DNA of 64,000 nt, from NCBI GenBank assembly GCA_000507305.1, contig DF239274.1, positions 123,187-187,186 on the forward strand, read 5' to 3'. The position numbers were made by a program, and so were the translations under genes. The DNA is from Breviolum minutum Mf 1.05b.01 (taxonomy: Eukaryota; Sar; Dinophyceae; Suessiales; Symbiodiniaceae). Below, in pieces: positions 1-11,097 of the stretch (the stretch's first letter is position 1; every line of letters begins with the position of its first letter). Below the pieces are notes generated by a model that was given only the letters and a program-made list of their open reading frames with translations, did not search any database and had not been told where the DNA came from.

Positions 1-116
1 CGTTTTGCAACTTTTCTTGAGATTAATGAGGTCATAAACAGTCCCAAAAATTCTCGAAAGAATGGCGAATTTAATTTTCCGGTGCCAAGTTTTTGTTGGG
101 AAATTTGTTATTTCAG

Positions 117-268
117 GACCCCCAAAAATTTTTGCTGAGTCTTCCGAGCTCAGTGAAAAATTCCGGCAAACGAAAAATATACCAAAAGTTGAAGCCACTG
201 AAATCAAAGAAACAATTCAATATGTCAATTCATCCCTGAAAAAAAAAACTAGGACATGGAATCTATAA
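117..268 (+). CDS. candidate terminal exon, unknown protein
   Basis: An open frame follows a good acceptor (tgttatttcag, ending at 116) and runs about 50 codons to TAA at 266-268. The peptide is charged and mixed (GPPKIFAESSELSEKF..., then a Lys-rich tail), as expected of real protein. I do not recognise a family. It would be a last exon of a gene entering from the left edge. The cold-shock gene just to the right is on the other strand and its last exon is not located, so the two may overlap or one call may be wrong. Confidence 0.35.
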
Positions 269-366
269 TCATAAGAAAGGTAGTGAGTTCGCTTCCTTCA
301 TCTCCCAACAAAAAATAAAACAGCCCTACATAAATTGAGGGAACCCAAAAAAAAAACAGCTCTCAC

Positions 367-982
367 CTTACCGTCTCACCGACCTTCGGTTTCCTTCGTC
401 GAATCAATCCACGCATTCCAAGTGGCTGGGCACCGATTCTAAAGCACTTTTGTGCACGAAGACATCACCTGGGTGCCAGCAGTGGTGGGTTGAAAATCCA
501 GATCTGCAATCCTAAAAAAATGGACGACGACTTCCCAAAAGCAAGACAACAAAAAGAAAACGTCACCTGGCTTTTTTTGGGAGGGGAAATTTTGATTCGT
601 AAATATATGTTTATTATCTCAATCTTTATACAAGTTATGCCAAGTACGAAACGTTGCATAAAACCTTTTAGAGGTGTTCACCGTTTATCAATCTAAAGTT
701 GGGGTCTTCACCGTTTCACTACTTGATGTCCCTCAAAAAAATCCCACCCAATTCCCGCTAAATCTGGGGCAAATTACTTTATTCTTCCTAAACCTGAATT
801 GTTTCGGGTCATATTGGTGGAATTCCCTTACTAAATCCCCACCATTTGGGGGTTTTCCCAACCTCGACGGTTTAAGTGCCAAAGTGACAGCCATACTTCG
901 CTAAGAGTTCTTCGCTGGTGACGAAGCCCCAACCGTTCTGGTCGTTGAAGTTCTTGATGGTGGCATTATGGATCTCCTTCAT
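367..982 (-). CDS. cold-shock-domain (nucleic-acid-binding) protein, split gene
   Basis: Exon 1 (982-889, ATG at 982-980) encodes a cold-shock strand with ATIKNFNDQNGWGFV, containing an RNP1-like NGWGFV. After an intron of about 420 bases, exon 2 (from 468) encodes CDVFVHKSAL, the RNP2-like motif. Cold-shock domains are small OB folds that bind single-stranded RNA or DNA. The best join gives AKYG-CDVFVH; the donor is T|GTCACT and the acceptor cacccag. After HKSALES the natural continuation (MRGLIRRRKPKVGETVR, then donor AG|GTGAGA at 367) is in another frame, so there is a frame break near 430-440. This could be a pseudogene mutation, a sequence error or an unseen splice. A family D MITE lies immediately upstream of the start. 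Confidence 0.65.
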
Positions 983-1002
983 GAAAACATGAGAAAAACC
1001 AC

Positions 1003-1152
1003 TACTTGGAGGATCATCCCATGACTTGTAAGTGGCTCATAACTATGGTGATCGTAAGTCCCCTAAGTAGGGTTGTTCCCTTTCCAAATGGCCTAAATTT
1101 CTTATAAATGGGGGTTACTAACTACTTACTAACTGGGATGATCCTTCAAGTA
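1003..1152. repeat. family D MITE copy 1
   Basis: Ends are TACTTGGAGGATCATCCC and, inverted, GGGATGATCCTTCAAGTA. The interior carries gtaagtcccctaa and ataaatggggg motifs shared with the other D copies. It abuts the cold-shock gene on its 5' side. Confidence 0.8.
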
Positions 1153-1189
1153 AGGAACCGGGCCCCGCCCCGTTGCGGAGATCGTGAAA

Positions 1190-1326
1190 TAAATTCCGAG
1201 TGACGTGGGGTGACGCCCCTTTTCAACATGGCCGAAAAGAAATGGGTTTCTGTGGGGTTATTTCAGATCTATAAGTGGAGTTATCACTTATAACCTTACT
1301 TATAACTGGTAGGGGACCGCCTTGTA
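1190..1326. repeat. family E MITE, degenerate left end
   Basis: Right half (…ataactggtaggggaccgccttgta) and the internal atggccgaaaa / ggttatttca block match family E. The left terminus is not recognisable. Confidence 0.5.
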
Positions 1327-1771
1327 GGCTTTGGCAACAGTCAGATGAGCCACGAAAAGAAATAGATGCATAAAATTCTGGTTGTTTTTTTTCAGGTTTT
1401 TGCATATTGGGATATAATGTTCCCCATTCAACATGGTAGTAAAATCCATTGGCAAGGTGGTGGCTAATCACCACATGTTTGTCAAAAATATGCGCAAGTC
1501 AAGCCCAAGTTTCGGGGTGAAAATTTCAAAAATACTTGTAAAAACTCATAGCAGTTGCGATGAATGCTTTTCTCGCTTTACCAAAAATATTGCATAAAAA
1601 ACTAGGTTAGAAAAACAAAAAACATAACCTTTTGAAGGCCCTTTTTAGGGTGATGTACAGCCAGCAAACCACCCAAAAAAAGTCTGGGATTTTTGTCCAG
1701 GATGTCCCATCTCAGAGTCTGAAATTTGGAGATGCACACATCCAGGAAAAATGGTCAACCCCGTTCTCCCC

Positions 1772-1908
1772 TACAAGGTGGGCCCCCTACCAGATATAAC
1801 TGGAGTTATAACTCCTATAAGTACGGTGAAATAACCCCAGTTACCCATTTATAAGGCCATTTATAGGGATTGTAACTCCGTTTATGACTAGTAGGGGCCC
1901 ACCTTGTA
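1772..1908. repeat. family E MITE copy, intact
   Basis: Inverted ends TACAAGGTGGGCCCC and GGGGCCCACCTTGTA, terminating in TA on both sides. The interior holds paired ggagttataact and aactccgtttat blocks. No coding capacity. Confidence 0.85.
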
Positions 1909-2048
1909 GCCGTGGCAGGTGATTATTATGTTATTGGAACATGACGACCTGCAACAAAAAACCAGTTGGAAGCACCCCCAATTTGTTTCTGAAGAATTCT
2001 TGTTACAGGGAATCGTCACCCAGTTAAGCACCTGAAAAACGATGGTTG

Positions 2049-2106
2049 ACTAGTTTCCTTTTGGGATGGCTTTCTGGCAGGCGCTATGTTAGTTTCAGGG
2101 AGGGTA
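2049..2106. repeat. family C MITE, right half
   Basis: Ends in gctatgttagtttcagggagggta. The left half is absent or diverged. It points towards the C copy at 2334, its mirror image. Confidence 0.6.
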
Positions 2107-2333
2107 AGTGTACCTCTATCCCACGGTGCCGGTGGAATTTAGCTTTGCGGGAACCCTTCAGAGAAAATGAACAGATTCTGAATTGACTGCTGGAACTGGG
2201 ATATACCCATAATCCAAAAAAAAAAACTTCACATGCCGCATGTCGCAAAAAAACACACCATGTGACGTGGATGTTTTTCTTTGTGGCTGAATGTTGTACC
2301 AAGGAAAATATGGAAGTATATTACTGGCTGACT

Positions 2334-2438
2334 TACCCTCCCTGAAACTAACATAGCACCTGAAAATGGGCCTTCCCAAAAGGAAAGTAATCTGCAAACC
2401 ATCCAATTTCATGGGCTATGTTAATTTTCCAGGGTGTA
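2334..2438. repeat. family C MITE copy
   Basis: Starts TACCCTCCCTGAAACTAACA and ends ggctatgttaattttccagggtgta. Internal core ccaaaaggaaagtaatc resembles the aaaggaaaatcatcttc core of families A and C. Confidence 0.8.
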
Positions 2439-2579
2439 CTCAACGGAAAAATGTCTTTGAAGAATTGGGGTGAATGTAATGTCGACGCCTTGTTTCCAAT
2501 AAAAAATCCAAAATTTGAGGCCATTTGGGCAGGATTTGCCTACAGAAACTGTGGGAATACGACCTCATCAAAGTATCCA

Positions 2580-2697
2580 TACTGTTGATGGCGTGTTGAT
2601 AGCTGAAATCCTGCACCAACTGGGATGTATAAAACCCTGCAAGTAATGGGATAAACTACCAACCTCAACTGGTGCAGGATTTCAGCCAGCAACAGCA
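2580..2697. repeat. family B MITE copy 1
   Basis: TACTGTTGATGG at the left and ccagcaacagca at the right, with inner arms gaaatcctgcacca / tggtgcaggatttc. The centre contains the conserved taatgggataaactacc. Confidence 0.85.
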
Positions 2698-3254
2698 TCA
2701 TTCATATCATGGATCTGGATGAGGGTAAATTTTCCCCCACCAGTGACCAGGCACTGAAGTGTTCCCAAAAAGCCCCTCGAACCTCAATTGGTACCACCAC
2801 CTAGTATATCATAGCAATTTCTATTCACAATAGTCTGCTTGGTTGTGTCTTCCCCTCATGGCAATCCACAACCAACAACAAGTCCCAAAATACATGCAAT
2901 TCATTCATCTGAAAAGAGTGCCACTGTACGAGTACCAAACTATCTGCTTGAAATGTTCACTATGTATCTCCTATCTTAGTGGGACATCATCATAGTGTCC
3001 CACTCTGAAGTACTTTTTACCAGAAAACAACACGTTTTTGCTGGTGGGTCTTAATCCCCATTTTCAAAAAAAAACATCTAAAAATGCACCCGAAAGTTAA
3101 GTGGTTCACGGGAAAAATGATGATTTCCAAGTTCGGCATCTCTTTTTTCTGGGGCCACCATTTTCAGGTGAACCATATTTCCCTCCAAGAAACTACCACA
3201 TCCCACCTTGGGAAAAGGAAAATCATCTTCAAAAATGCCTTGAAAAGGTTGTGT

Positions 3255-3381
3255 TACTGTTGATGGACAAAATCCAGCTAACCAGTTGAGGTTGGTAGTT
3301 TATCCCGTTATTTACGACGGGTTTTTAGCCCCCTCCAAACAGTGGTTGTTTGGGAATGGGATTTCTGAACCATCAACAGTA
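3255..3381. repeat. family B MITE copy 2
   Basis: TACTGTTGATGG...CCATCAACAGTA. The left inner arm (acaaaatccagct) and the right inner arm (ggttgtttgggaatggg) do not pair with each other, so the two arms are of different subtypes. Confidence 0.85.
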
Positions 3382-3604
3382 GTACTTCCCAGTTTTCGGC
3401 CAAGTTTTCGGGGCCAAAAAAAAACCCTTACCGTAACTTAAAACCACCGAGGCACGCCCGTACTGGAGAGGGTGGGCCGCTTTCGCTCCATACTCCAGGG
3501 AGGCGGGATACTTTGATCTTCACCTTGGGTCACCCGGTCCGATGGGGCCATGTTGTGCTAAAGGCAAGGGCCATCATCTTCCAACCATCCATAAAAAAAG
3601 GGGC

Positions 3605-3702
3605 TACCCTCCAGGGAATTAACATATCCCACCAAACGGGAAAAGGAAAATCATCTCCAAAATGCCATCTTTTTGGGGGATATGTTAGTTCCCTGGAGGG
3701 TA
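3605..3702. repeat. family A MITE copy 1
   Basis: TACCCTCCAGGGAATTAACA...TATGTTAGTTCCCTGGAGGGTA with core cgggaaaaggaaaatcatc. Near-perfect terminal inversion of about 25 bases. Confidence 0.9.
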
Positions 3703-4249
3703 ACTGTTAGCTGTTGGTTTCTTCTGGTAGATGGTGAAGAGAAAACCTCAGGAATTCCAGCAATGTCATCATACCCCCAGTATTTTGTGAAGATCAAACC
3801 TGAGATGCTGAGATGCTCAACCCAACTCCACCTGAATCACTTGGAAAAAAAATCTCAAAAAATCTCAACTCATGGGTTAACGGTTAACGGGAGCCATATA
3901 TATCCTTATGTTGGATATGTGGAGAGGGATGCTACCACCCCCACCCCCTTCCCAGGTAAAGCAATCGTGGCAAATTTGTGAAGGTCTAGCTTGGTTCCAA
4001 TCCTCCGAGACCTAAAGGTTTGGAATCATGTAATGATTGTCATCCTGGTGACTCATTACTGGGAAAACAGGGAGAAAACCCGTTTTTTGAAGTTGTGATA
4101 CATTTCTGTTGATCATGTTTGATTCATTTCACCCAATTAAGCTCCGTAAAGTATCCTATTACCCTGAAACCAAACAGTCACGGTTTCCCTAAAAAAGGTG
4201 ATAAACATGGTATTAAAGGTGCGGGAGCATTTCAATATACCATCTTTCA

Positions 4250-4363
4250 CTTGCTGGTTGGTGGTTTTTCGCTACCCGTTTTTGAAGAATGCATTCGTCA
4301 AATTAGATCATTTCAAGAATTTTCCGGAGCAAATTCACAAAATCTTTGAAACCACCACCTAGG
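4250..4363. repeat. family F MITE copy
   Basis: Inverted gctggttggtggttt and gaaaccaccacctag ends. The internal attcgtcaaattagatcattt block is shared with copies at 13.6, 45.4, 53.2 and 55.0 kb. Confidence 0.7.
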
Positions 4364-4494
4364 ATGTACGTCTTGAAGAAATTGAATCACTAAAGGATGT
4401 TTTCAAAAAACAACTCAAGGAAAAATTGAGCACGAAAACCAACAACCACCACACCAGGCTGAACACTCAACATGTACATGAACAACAACATGAA

Positions 4495-4570
<76 letters not shown>
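4495..4570. repeat. (CAT)25 microsatellite
   Basis: About 25 uninterrupted CAT units. Read in an open frame it would give poly-His on the plus strand and poly-Met or poly-Asp on the minus strand. No convincing exon surrounds it, so I treat it as a simple repeat. Confidence 0.95.
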
Positions 4571-4571
<1 letters not shown>

Positions 4572-4979
4572 AGACAGAATACGAAAAAGCACATGCCCAA
4601 AAAATCCTGCAAATGTGCTTCTCCCTTCATTTTCAAAGGCGCTGGTGATAGACAGATCGCCCGGCACCAGCTGCAGGTTCTCGTCGCCTCAAAGATGAAA
4701 ATTTTGTAAAGCCTACCAGGGATGATATATAGCAAAACCCCACATTACAGGGACATGTCTTGACATCATTCAAAAGATCGGTTAAAAGAATATATAATTT
4801 AATTTTATGTATGTATATTTACAATTATATACATATTTGAGTCAAAAGATGTTGTAAAGAACATTTACATCCTATCAAATCACTACTTGGTGGCAAACAA
4901 GTAGTGATCGAAACCCTGGGAGGATTTTTTCTACCAAACCAAGCCACACGCAGTCAGATCGGTACGAACTACCATAAGC

Positions 4980-5193
4980 TACCCCTCCAAGGAACTAACA
5001 TATTGTTGCGGACAAAATCTGGTTAACCATTTGAGGTTGGTAGTGAAATCCCATTATTTACTTCGGGTTTTAGCACCATCCTAGGTGGTTGTTTGGGATT
5101 TCTGAACCATCAACAGTATCCCACCAAACAGGAAAAGGAAAATCATCTTCAAAAGAGAGACTTTTCAGGGGATATGGTCGTTCCCAGAGGGTA
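4980..5193. repeat. family A MITE interrupted by a family B MITE
   Basis: The outer element is family A (TACCCCTCCAAGGAACTAACA ... gatatggtcgttcccagagggta). It is split between aaca-TA and TA-tcccacc by a family B element at 5001-5118. Uninterrupted A copies read aacatatcccacc here, so B inserted at, and duplicated, a TA. A is therefore older than B at this site. Confidence 0.85.
5001..5118. repeat. family B MITE copy 3 (nested)
   Basis: Runs from TATTGTTGCGGACAAAATC to ctgaaccatcaacagTA. The left terminus has a few substitutions relative to CTGTTGATGG. Confidence 0.85.
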
Positions 5194-5373
5194 TTTTGCC
5201 TTAGAAATTCAGGAATCAAATAGAACTCAATACTCAATTTAGATTGCATCATCCTGGTTAGTTTGTGAGGGGCCCTTGTGATGGGTTGCTATAATCCTTT
5301 TGCAATCGGGTAGTTGTTCACCCATACAACCCGAATTTTGATCGCTGCTCAGTACCTGACTCATCTCTACCAG

Positions 5374-5483
5374 GGATGACAATCTTGTTCGGCCCTTCAA
5401 AAAACGTGAATGTTCATGACATTTCCGTTTATATAAAAGGACCGACTTCTTTTGTGGACGTGGCTTTTTGGATGTACTTCAAG
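5374..5483 (+). CDS. candidate exon, unknown protein
   Basis: After acceptor catctctaccag the frame reads MTILFGPSKNVNVHDISV and continues through YIKGPTSFVDVAFW to a possible donor TTCAAG|GTCATT at 5483. Without splicing it ends at TGA 5514-5516. The alternating hydrophobic pattern suggests beta strands. No family is recognised with confidence. Neighbouring exons were not found. Confidence 0.35.
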
Positions 5484-5945
5484 GTCATTCGGAATTCATA
5501 TCTCGCAAGCAGCTGATAGGTGCATAGGTCACTTATCTGGCCAAAGTATCACATTTCACCAACCTATAAATTTCCCTGCAAGTTTCGGGGGGGTTCCCGA
5601 AACCAAAAAGCTACCAAAATTAGGGGGCCAAAAAGGTCGGGCCCCGTGAGGTCGCGACCACCTCTCTACAAGGTCCCCTTTATCTGAGCAAATCACATGG
5701 CTGCAACTCCTCTGCATTTGGCTGGTTCCTGAGTTTGGATAACGTTAAAAAAAACGGACTGGAAACTCAGAATCTGACCCACAGGTCAAAGATGTGTTGG
5801 AAGCTTGAAAATCCACCATGAAAGTAGGTGTAAAACTAACGACTGGGACCCTAAAAATCCATAGGTTTCCATAGTTCGGTTCATCTCCTGAAATCCAAGG
5901 GGGGGCACCCCGTTTTCAGGTGCGATTTGTAAGTTTTCGGGGCTC

Positions 5946-6040
5946 TACTTGGAGGATCATCCCAGTTAGTAAGTGATGGTTAGTAAGTCCCCTAACTGGG
6001 GTATGGTTTAAATGGCTTATAAATGGTGGTCCTCCAAGTA
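5946..6040. repeat. family D MITE copy 2
   Basis: TACTTGGAGGATCATCCC at the left and ggtggtcctccaagta at the right, with the family D interior (gtaagtcccctaactgggg). Confidence 0.85.
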
Positions 6041-6209
6041 GTTCTTTCTGATACCACCTAGATATCGCCAAGGTGTGGGTAGTCATCATGACAGTTGGTA
6101 ACTACTTGAAGTGCCTAAACACGAGAAATGGATCCTTTCTTTTCCTACTCATGATTCTAAAGAAATGCTCATTTGCTGGTGTCTCTATTCATTATGTCTG
6201 CTTGCTTAT

Positions 6210-6735
6210 TCAATAATCGTGCAAACTCTCCGTGATTTCATTGAATCGTTTCTTTTTTGATGGGTGTGAAAAAACATCCACTGTCGGGGTTGCAAAGGTG
6301 GCCCCCACCAAGTCCTTGACAAAATTTGCTGGATCTTCAAGAACCAAAATTCCTCTCGGTCCAAATTGGTGTGCCAAAAAACTTCACACCGAGCCAAAAA
6401 ATGGGGTCACCAATGTCAACACAAATCTTAACGTTGACACTTATATAGATCGTTTATACCTTGAACAGGGCCCCCTTTTTTGAAAAAACTCTACAAGCAT
6501 ACGAAGATTGTGACATCTGCTTCAGATGTCTTCCGATGTCACACCCGCCACGGATCGACAAAGCCCTGTCAAGCCATGCTTTGGTTTCAGCTGTTGAGAT
6601 GTGGTTTTTCTGGTGTTTTTTTCCGGGATCAAAAGGCTGAGATTTGAAAAAAGAAACATGCCCCTCGTTCGTCGGTGGTGTTCTTGACCTTTGGTCCTGC
6701 CTATTAAACACCCACTGGTTCACAGTGGAGTCCAT
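6210..6735 (-). CDS. two-exon gene, unknown protein
   Basis: Exon 1 (6735-6503) starts MDSTVNQWVFNRQDQRS and stays open through TAETKAWLDRALSIRGG. Exon 2 (6381-6210) reads FLAHQFGPRGILVLEDPANF, then TPTVDVFSHPSKKKRF, and ends at TGA 6212-6210. Donor TTC|GTATGC and acceptor ggtgtgaag give an in-phase 121-base intron. An alternative donor (TTCAAG|GTATAA at 6460) is a better consensus but gives the wrong phase. The product would be about 134 residues, basic, with no signal peptide and no recognised domain. Confidence 0.5.
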
Positions 6736-7207
6736 GAAGGTTAATCTTTATTGGTCCCTCAACAATGATGATGATTTTCCCACTGTGAACGAGGGTTTGG
6801 GCGGTTAGGTAAAGAAATCTAGCTCTGCAATGAGCTCAGCATTTTTGCTCATAAAGAATCCAAAGATTCTATTTCTATTGCCTCAGGGAGAATGCTAAAA
6901 GGTACCTTACTTAGGATGTTCCATGAGGCCAGGACAGTGTCGAATGTCTGTTTAGAACCACATCTAGAGCTTGGCGGCCAAACGCACCCTTTTTGAATGG
7001 AAGCAATCATTTTCATGTTTGACCTGCGTGGTCAAGCAAATCATCAAAAACAAATGGAATCATACGGTAGTTTACGGTAGTTTATGAGTAAGTCAGCTTT
7101 CATGTCTACTGTACCATTCTGAAAACGATGCAATATCATTATAATTTCAATTTGTTTACTTCAGTCTCCGTTTTTTTAAGATACTTCAATTATCAATTCT
7201 ATAGACT

Positions 7208-7310
7208 CCACCCTCCCTGAAACTAACAAATCGCCCCTGAAAATGGAGGCCCCCTGCAAAAAGGAGATTCCTAACCTGGAAACCACCATTTTGAAGGGGC
7301 GAACTTTTGG
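7208..7310. repeat. family C MITE, right end lost
   Basis: Left end ccaccctccctgaaactaaca followed by cgcccctgaaaatgg. The expected inverted partner is replaced by unrelated sequence after about 7310. Confidence 0.55.
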
Positions 7311-7688
7311 ATTTTTTTGGGGTGTATATTCTCATCCTTCTTCGGGGGATATCTTATCCGACTTATCCGACTTAGCTCCAAGCTTCGACCGATTCAGTCT
7401 CACGTTGAAGGCTACCATTTGCCCATTCGTCAGGTTCACGGCCTTGTCCTGTCCACTGCGGTAGCACAGGACAAGCCCCCCAGGATTGGGGGAAGGTCCG
7501 GAACGCAAATGCGCCACATCACCTTATGACAGCTAAGTGATGATTAAAAATCAACCTACCCTTGTTTGTACCATGGCTCAGTCATTATTGATGCCACAAA
7601 AAAGAAGGTGAGTTCTGAACACTACAAATGACCTGAACCTACCAGCCAAACCTTGTATCCTGTTCAAAGCCAAAAGATAGGATTCCTA

Positions 7689-7803
7689 AGAGGTGGGCCC
7701 TTTTCACCGTTCGTTCTCAATGGAGATTGACCCCATTGGCCCCTGAATAAATGACTTTCCCTGGGGTTATTTCACCCTACTTATAGGGGCCCCATAACTT
7801 TAT
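7689..7803. repeat. family E MITE, degenerate
   Basis: Shares ggtgggccc, ggggttatttcaccctacttatagg and ggccccataact with family E. The right terminus is not preserved. Confidence 0.5.
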
Positions 7804-7810
7804 AAGGTAA

Positions 7811-9290
7811 AAACCAAAGGCCTCTTGCTTGCAGAAAAAGAAAAAAACACATGCTCCTTTGGGACATAGACGTCACGGCCGAAGAACTCGTAGACCTCCA
7901 GGCGGGAGGTCAAAGGTTGAAGGAGTCACCCTTCCGGGGGTTCCCGAATCCATATCACACCTATGGGAAAATGACAAATTTATCTTCCAAACCTTCCATG
8001 GTAAGGATTTCCTGTTTGGGTTTTTCCGTACCCTTCAAAAAAGACACCCGAAAACGTTCTAAGTGAACTTTCAACCCCTCGAGGTTTGGTAAACATTTCA
8101 GATGCAAGTTGCCAGGTGACAAAACACCTCAAGGTCCGCTTTCAAAAACATATCAAGCACTTCCACGTCTTCAAATACTTCATCTCTCAAGTTGCTAAGT
8201 TGGCGAACTTTCACCACAACTTCAGAAAATCGTTGTAACTTCAGAGATGCAATGTTGTAAAAAGTTTTTCACCACCAAAAAAAACACAATATGTAAAAAA
8301 AATCGTTGGGATACAAAACTTGCCCCCGCATCCCAAGGCCGAAGGAAAAAAAGTGGGTGCCTCTGGGCAATCCACAAAAACGAAGCCTTTCCTCGGTTGA
8401 TTTGGAAGTTAGACCCCCGGAAGATTAACGGCTAGAATGGTTCACCTGAGAGTACATCCCATCAAAGAGGAAAATCATCTTCCAATTCCAAACCATCATG
8501 ACTTCAGGTTCTATCTTAATCTTTGGAGGTGTGTACCCCGAGTTTCATGTTGGGTTTCTGTTTTTGTCACTGAATTTCGTTTCAAGGGTTTGCGAGGTTC
8601 ATGAATGTCCCATGTCCCCCCTTGAAACATCGGGTGCTCCTTATCATCATGTTGAAGCCCCTGAAGGTTGATCTCTTTTGAAACCTCCCAAACCCCAAAA
8701 AAATAAGCCCTAAGAATCATTGAACCCTCCAATGGAAGGGTTTGAAGCTGCAAAAATCCTGGGGTCTGGGGCTTCTCAAAATAGTCACTTTTGAGGGGTC
8801 AGGATTCTTAGGGGGGAACAATTGTCCTCGCAAAACCCCTGCGTTTCGAACCAAGGATATGATTTTGAAACAAAAAAAACGCCCTGTCAAGCGAGTTGAT
8901 ACCACGCCAACTCACATAGCCTACCGGGTATTTCAGCTGGTGAAGTCGTACAGTACCGGGGGAGTTGTTAAGGTAAGTTGACAAAAAATAGCGTCTCAAA
9001 AATGAAGGGGCGCCTAAAATATATTAAAATTGGTATACCTGCTTGCGTTTCCGTTTTCCTACTCGAATTAGAATCAATCTTAAAATCATGTTCCAGCAAC
9101 TTTGAGTGAGCTGTTCCTTCGTCATTTAACAAAAAAGTGACATCACCTAAATTCCCAAATAGGCCGAATGTATGGATTATTTACCTACACTAAGTGAAGA
9201 AGGGGTAGACATTCCAGGGGAAACTGGGTAAACATTCCCTATAGATGGAGCATCTAGGTGAGCCCACAAAAAGATAGACCTCTTACTTTC
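7811..9290. other. no convincing gene or repeat
   Basis: I see only short open frames on both strands, with no frame clearly coding and no paired splice sites. Short A runs are frequent. Nothing here can be annotated with confidence. Confidence 0.4.
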
Positions 9291-9417
9291 CATTGAACCC
9301 TGGTTGTTTATATAATAGGGATCCTTATGTCGTGGTTTATGAAATAATCTCCCACACAACTGGGGTAGTATTAAGGGTCCTAATGTAAACAATAAACAAC
9401 CATGTTTCACCCGTTGA
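9291..9417. repeat. family G element
   Basis: Matches the copies at 27.4 and 39.8 kb: cattgaaccctggttgttta at the left and aataaacaaccatgtttcac at the right, with internal ggatccttat and cccacacaactggg. The 40 bases upstream (agcccacaaaaag...cttactttc) are also shared with those copies, so the element may start earlier. Confidence 0.7.
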
Positions 9418-9419
9418 AA

Positions 9420-10710
9420 AACCGCAGTTTTCCTCAGTTTTCGGCCTGGCCGTTCATTCCAGTGGCTCAGCGTCGGTGATCTTCACCGTTCCTTTCAAGG
9501 CGTGGCTACCTTGCACCTTGCGCCATTTCGTATGATTCGTGGAGAGGTTCTAGGAGACCAAGGGCAACATGGTGAAATATGGTAAAATATAAGACACAAA
9601 CGAAGGCAAAAAAAACAGTATTGATATAGCAAAAAAATCGTTGTGTATAGTTGGTAAAGCATATAGGTATTGGCTGTTAGAGTCAATCACTATTCGTGAA
9701 TATGAAAAAATTGTTTCTTAAAACTGCTTTTATACTGCTTTTCATCTTGAATGTTCCCTGACTTCCACAACCGACCCCCTTCAGCATAAAACTCTCATTC
9801 GTTAGATCCATCGGTCACAACGTTGTGTCAACGTGTCAACCAACTTCGTTTCAAACCTCCACCGGAAGCCACCGAAAACTCCCACCGGCCTTGCTGTGAA
9901 GTCTTAAGGATTCCAAGGAACATTGAGGTTGCCCCCTTGAATTCCAATGAAGCAAAAAGACAATGCTGTCGCCTACACCCATTTGTCGTTGTTCCAAGAC
10001 CTAGGGATTTGTTTTTTGTTTTTCGATTTTTTTTGTTTTGTGGAGTTGTGGGGGTTGTGGTTGTGTTGGGTTGGTTTGATGTTGGAAATTTGGGACAAAT
10101 TTGGGACATTTAGGAAATTGGAAACTTTGGCATTGATCAACTTATCCTTTCCCGTTTGAAGGAGCTAAGGAGTTGAGGGTTTAACGATTATACAATTCCT
10201 TCAAAAAAAACGAGCTAAGAAGCTGTGTTGGATATCCCGATATCCCAAAATAACTTGTGTAATCAAAATGAATGGAACTATCACTAGCTGAAGCACATAA
10301 ACTAGCTTATCTACGTTGCGTTTGTCCAAACAATAAGTAAGGGTTCATGAACCATTGCTCTATCCTGTGCTTTTGGGTGATTCTGGGGGGCTCTCTATAT
10401 TGCTGTTCATTCAGTTGGGAAAATACATCATCCTCAACTCCACAATCGATTTTTCCAAAGCCCACCAGTTCCTACCATGGATTTTTGATTATATCGGTCC
10501 AATTATCATTTCCCATAGAAATTTGGAATCATCCAATTTGAAACAATCATTTATAAATGGATGTGTCAGGTTCCAGGTAAGTTCGATCAAGCAACTACGA
10601 TTAACAAGAGGCAAGCACTAGTTGGGATTGGTCCAAGCACTGGAACCCATAGGATATGATTCATATCAACTAGCGAGAGATTTTGTCCATCAACTGCATA
10701 GAAAAACACA
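9420..10710. other. unassigned stretch
   Basis: A small GC-richer patch at 9430-9560 may hold an exon (a minus-strand frame containing LKGTVKITDAEPLE), but I found no splice pair. The T/G-rich run near 10010-10110 gives long Val/Phe-rich frames that look like composition artefacts. Confidence 0.3.
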
Positions 10711-10715
10711 TGAAA

Positions 10716-10819
10716 TACTGTTGATGGCTGAAATCCTGCACCACCAAGGATGATGATTATCCCATTATTTATAGGGTTTCATACATCCCAGGTGGTGCAG
10801 GATTTCTTCCATCAACAGT
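10716..10819. repeat. family B MITE copy 4
   Basis: TACTGTTGATGG...CCATCAACAG with matching arms gaaatcctgcaccacc / ggtggtgcaggattt. The centre is tcccattatttatagggttt. Confidence 0.9.
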
Positions 10820-11097
10820 CGTAAGGAGCTAAAGGCATTTCTCAGGACTTTGTGGACTTTTTTCCAAGGATTTTGGTGAAGACGCAACCAAGCCAACAGA
10901 CTGATAGGAAATGACATACCCATGTGCTCGACCCCCTAGCCATACACTGGTTTGGCCCCTTCACTCGTTTACACCTCAAGTCCCAGCTAAAACTTGAAGT
11001 TTCGGTGGATCATAGGTAAAAAAAAATCAAGGCCCCGACGTGAAGGTGCCCACTGCCAAACTCAAAGTTTGCTAGTAGTAAATTTTCCCATTGATTG

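Noticed and set aside
430-437. An 8-base GT...AG 'intron' (gtgcccag) that would restore the cold-shock frame
   Set aside because: Far below any plausible spliceosomal intron; treated as a frame break instead.
4390-4735. Open frames over the (CAT)n tract (poly-Met, poly-Asp, poly-His)
   Set aside because: They are produced by the microsatellite itself in all frames; flanks show no splice sites or protein-like sequence.
5374-5483. YEATS-like domain in the exon at 5.4 kb
   Set aside because: Only a short V-Y-I-K-G-P run resembles it; not enough to name a domain.
9823-10159. Overlapping Val/Phe- and Pro/Asn-rich frames
   Set aside because: They follow a strand-biased T/G run; splice sites and amino-acid balance are poor.
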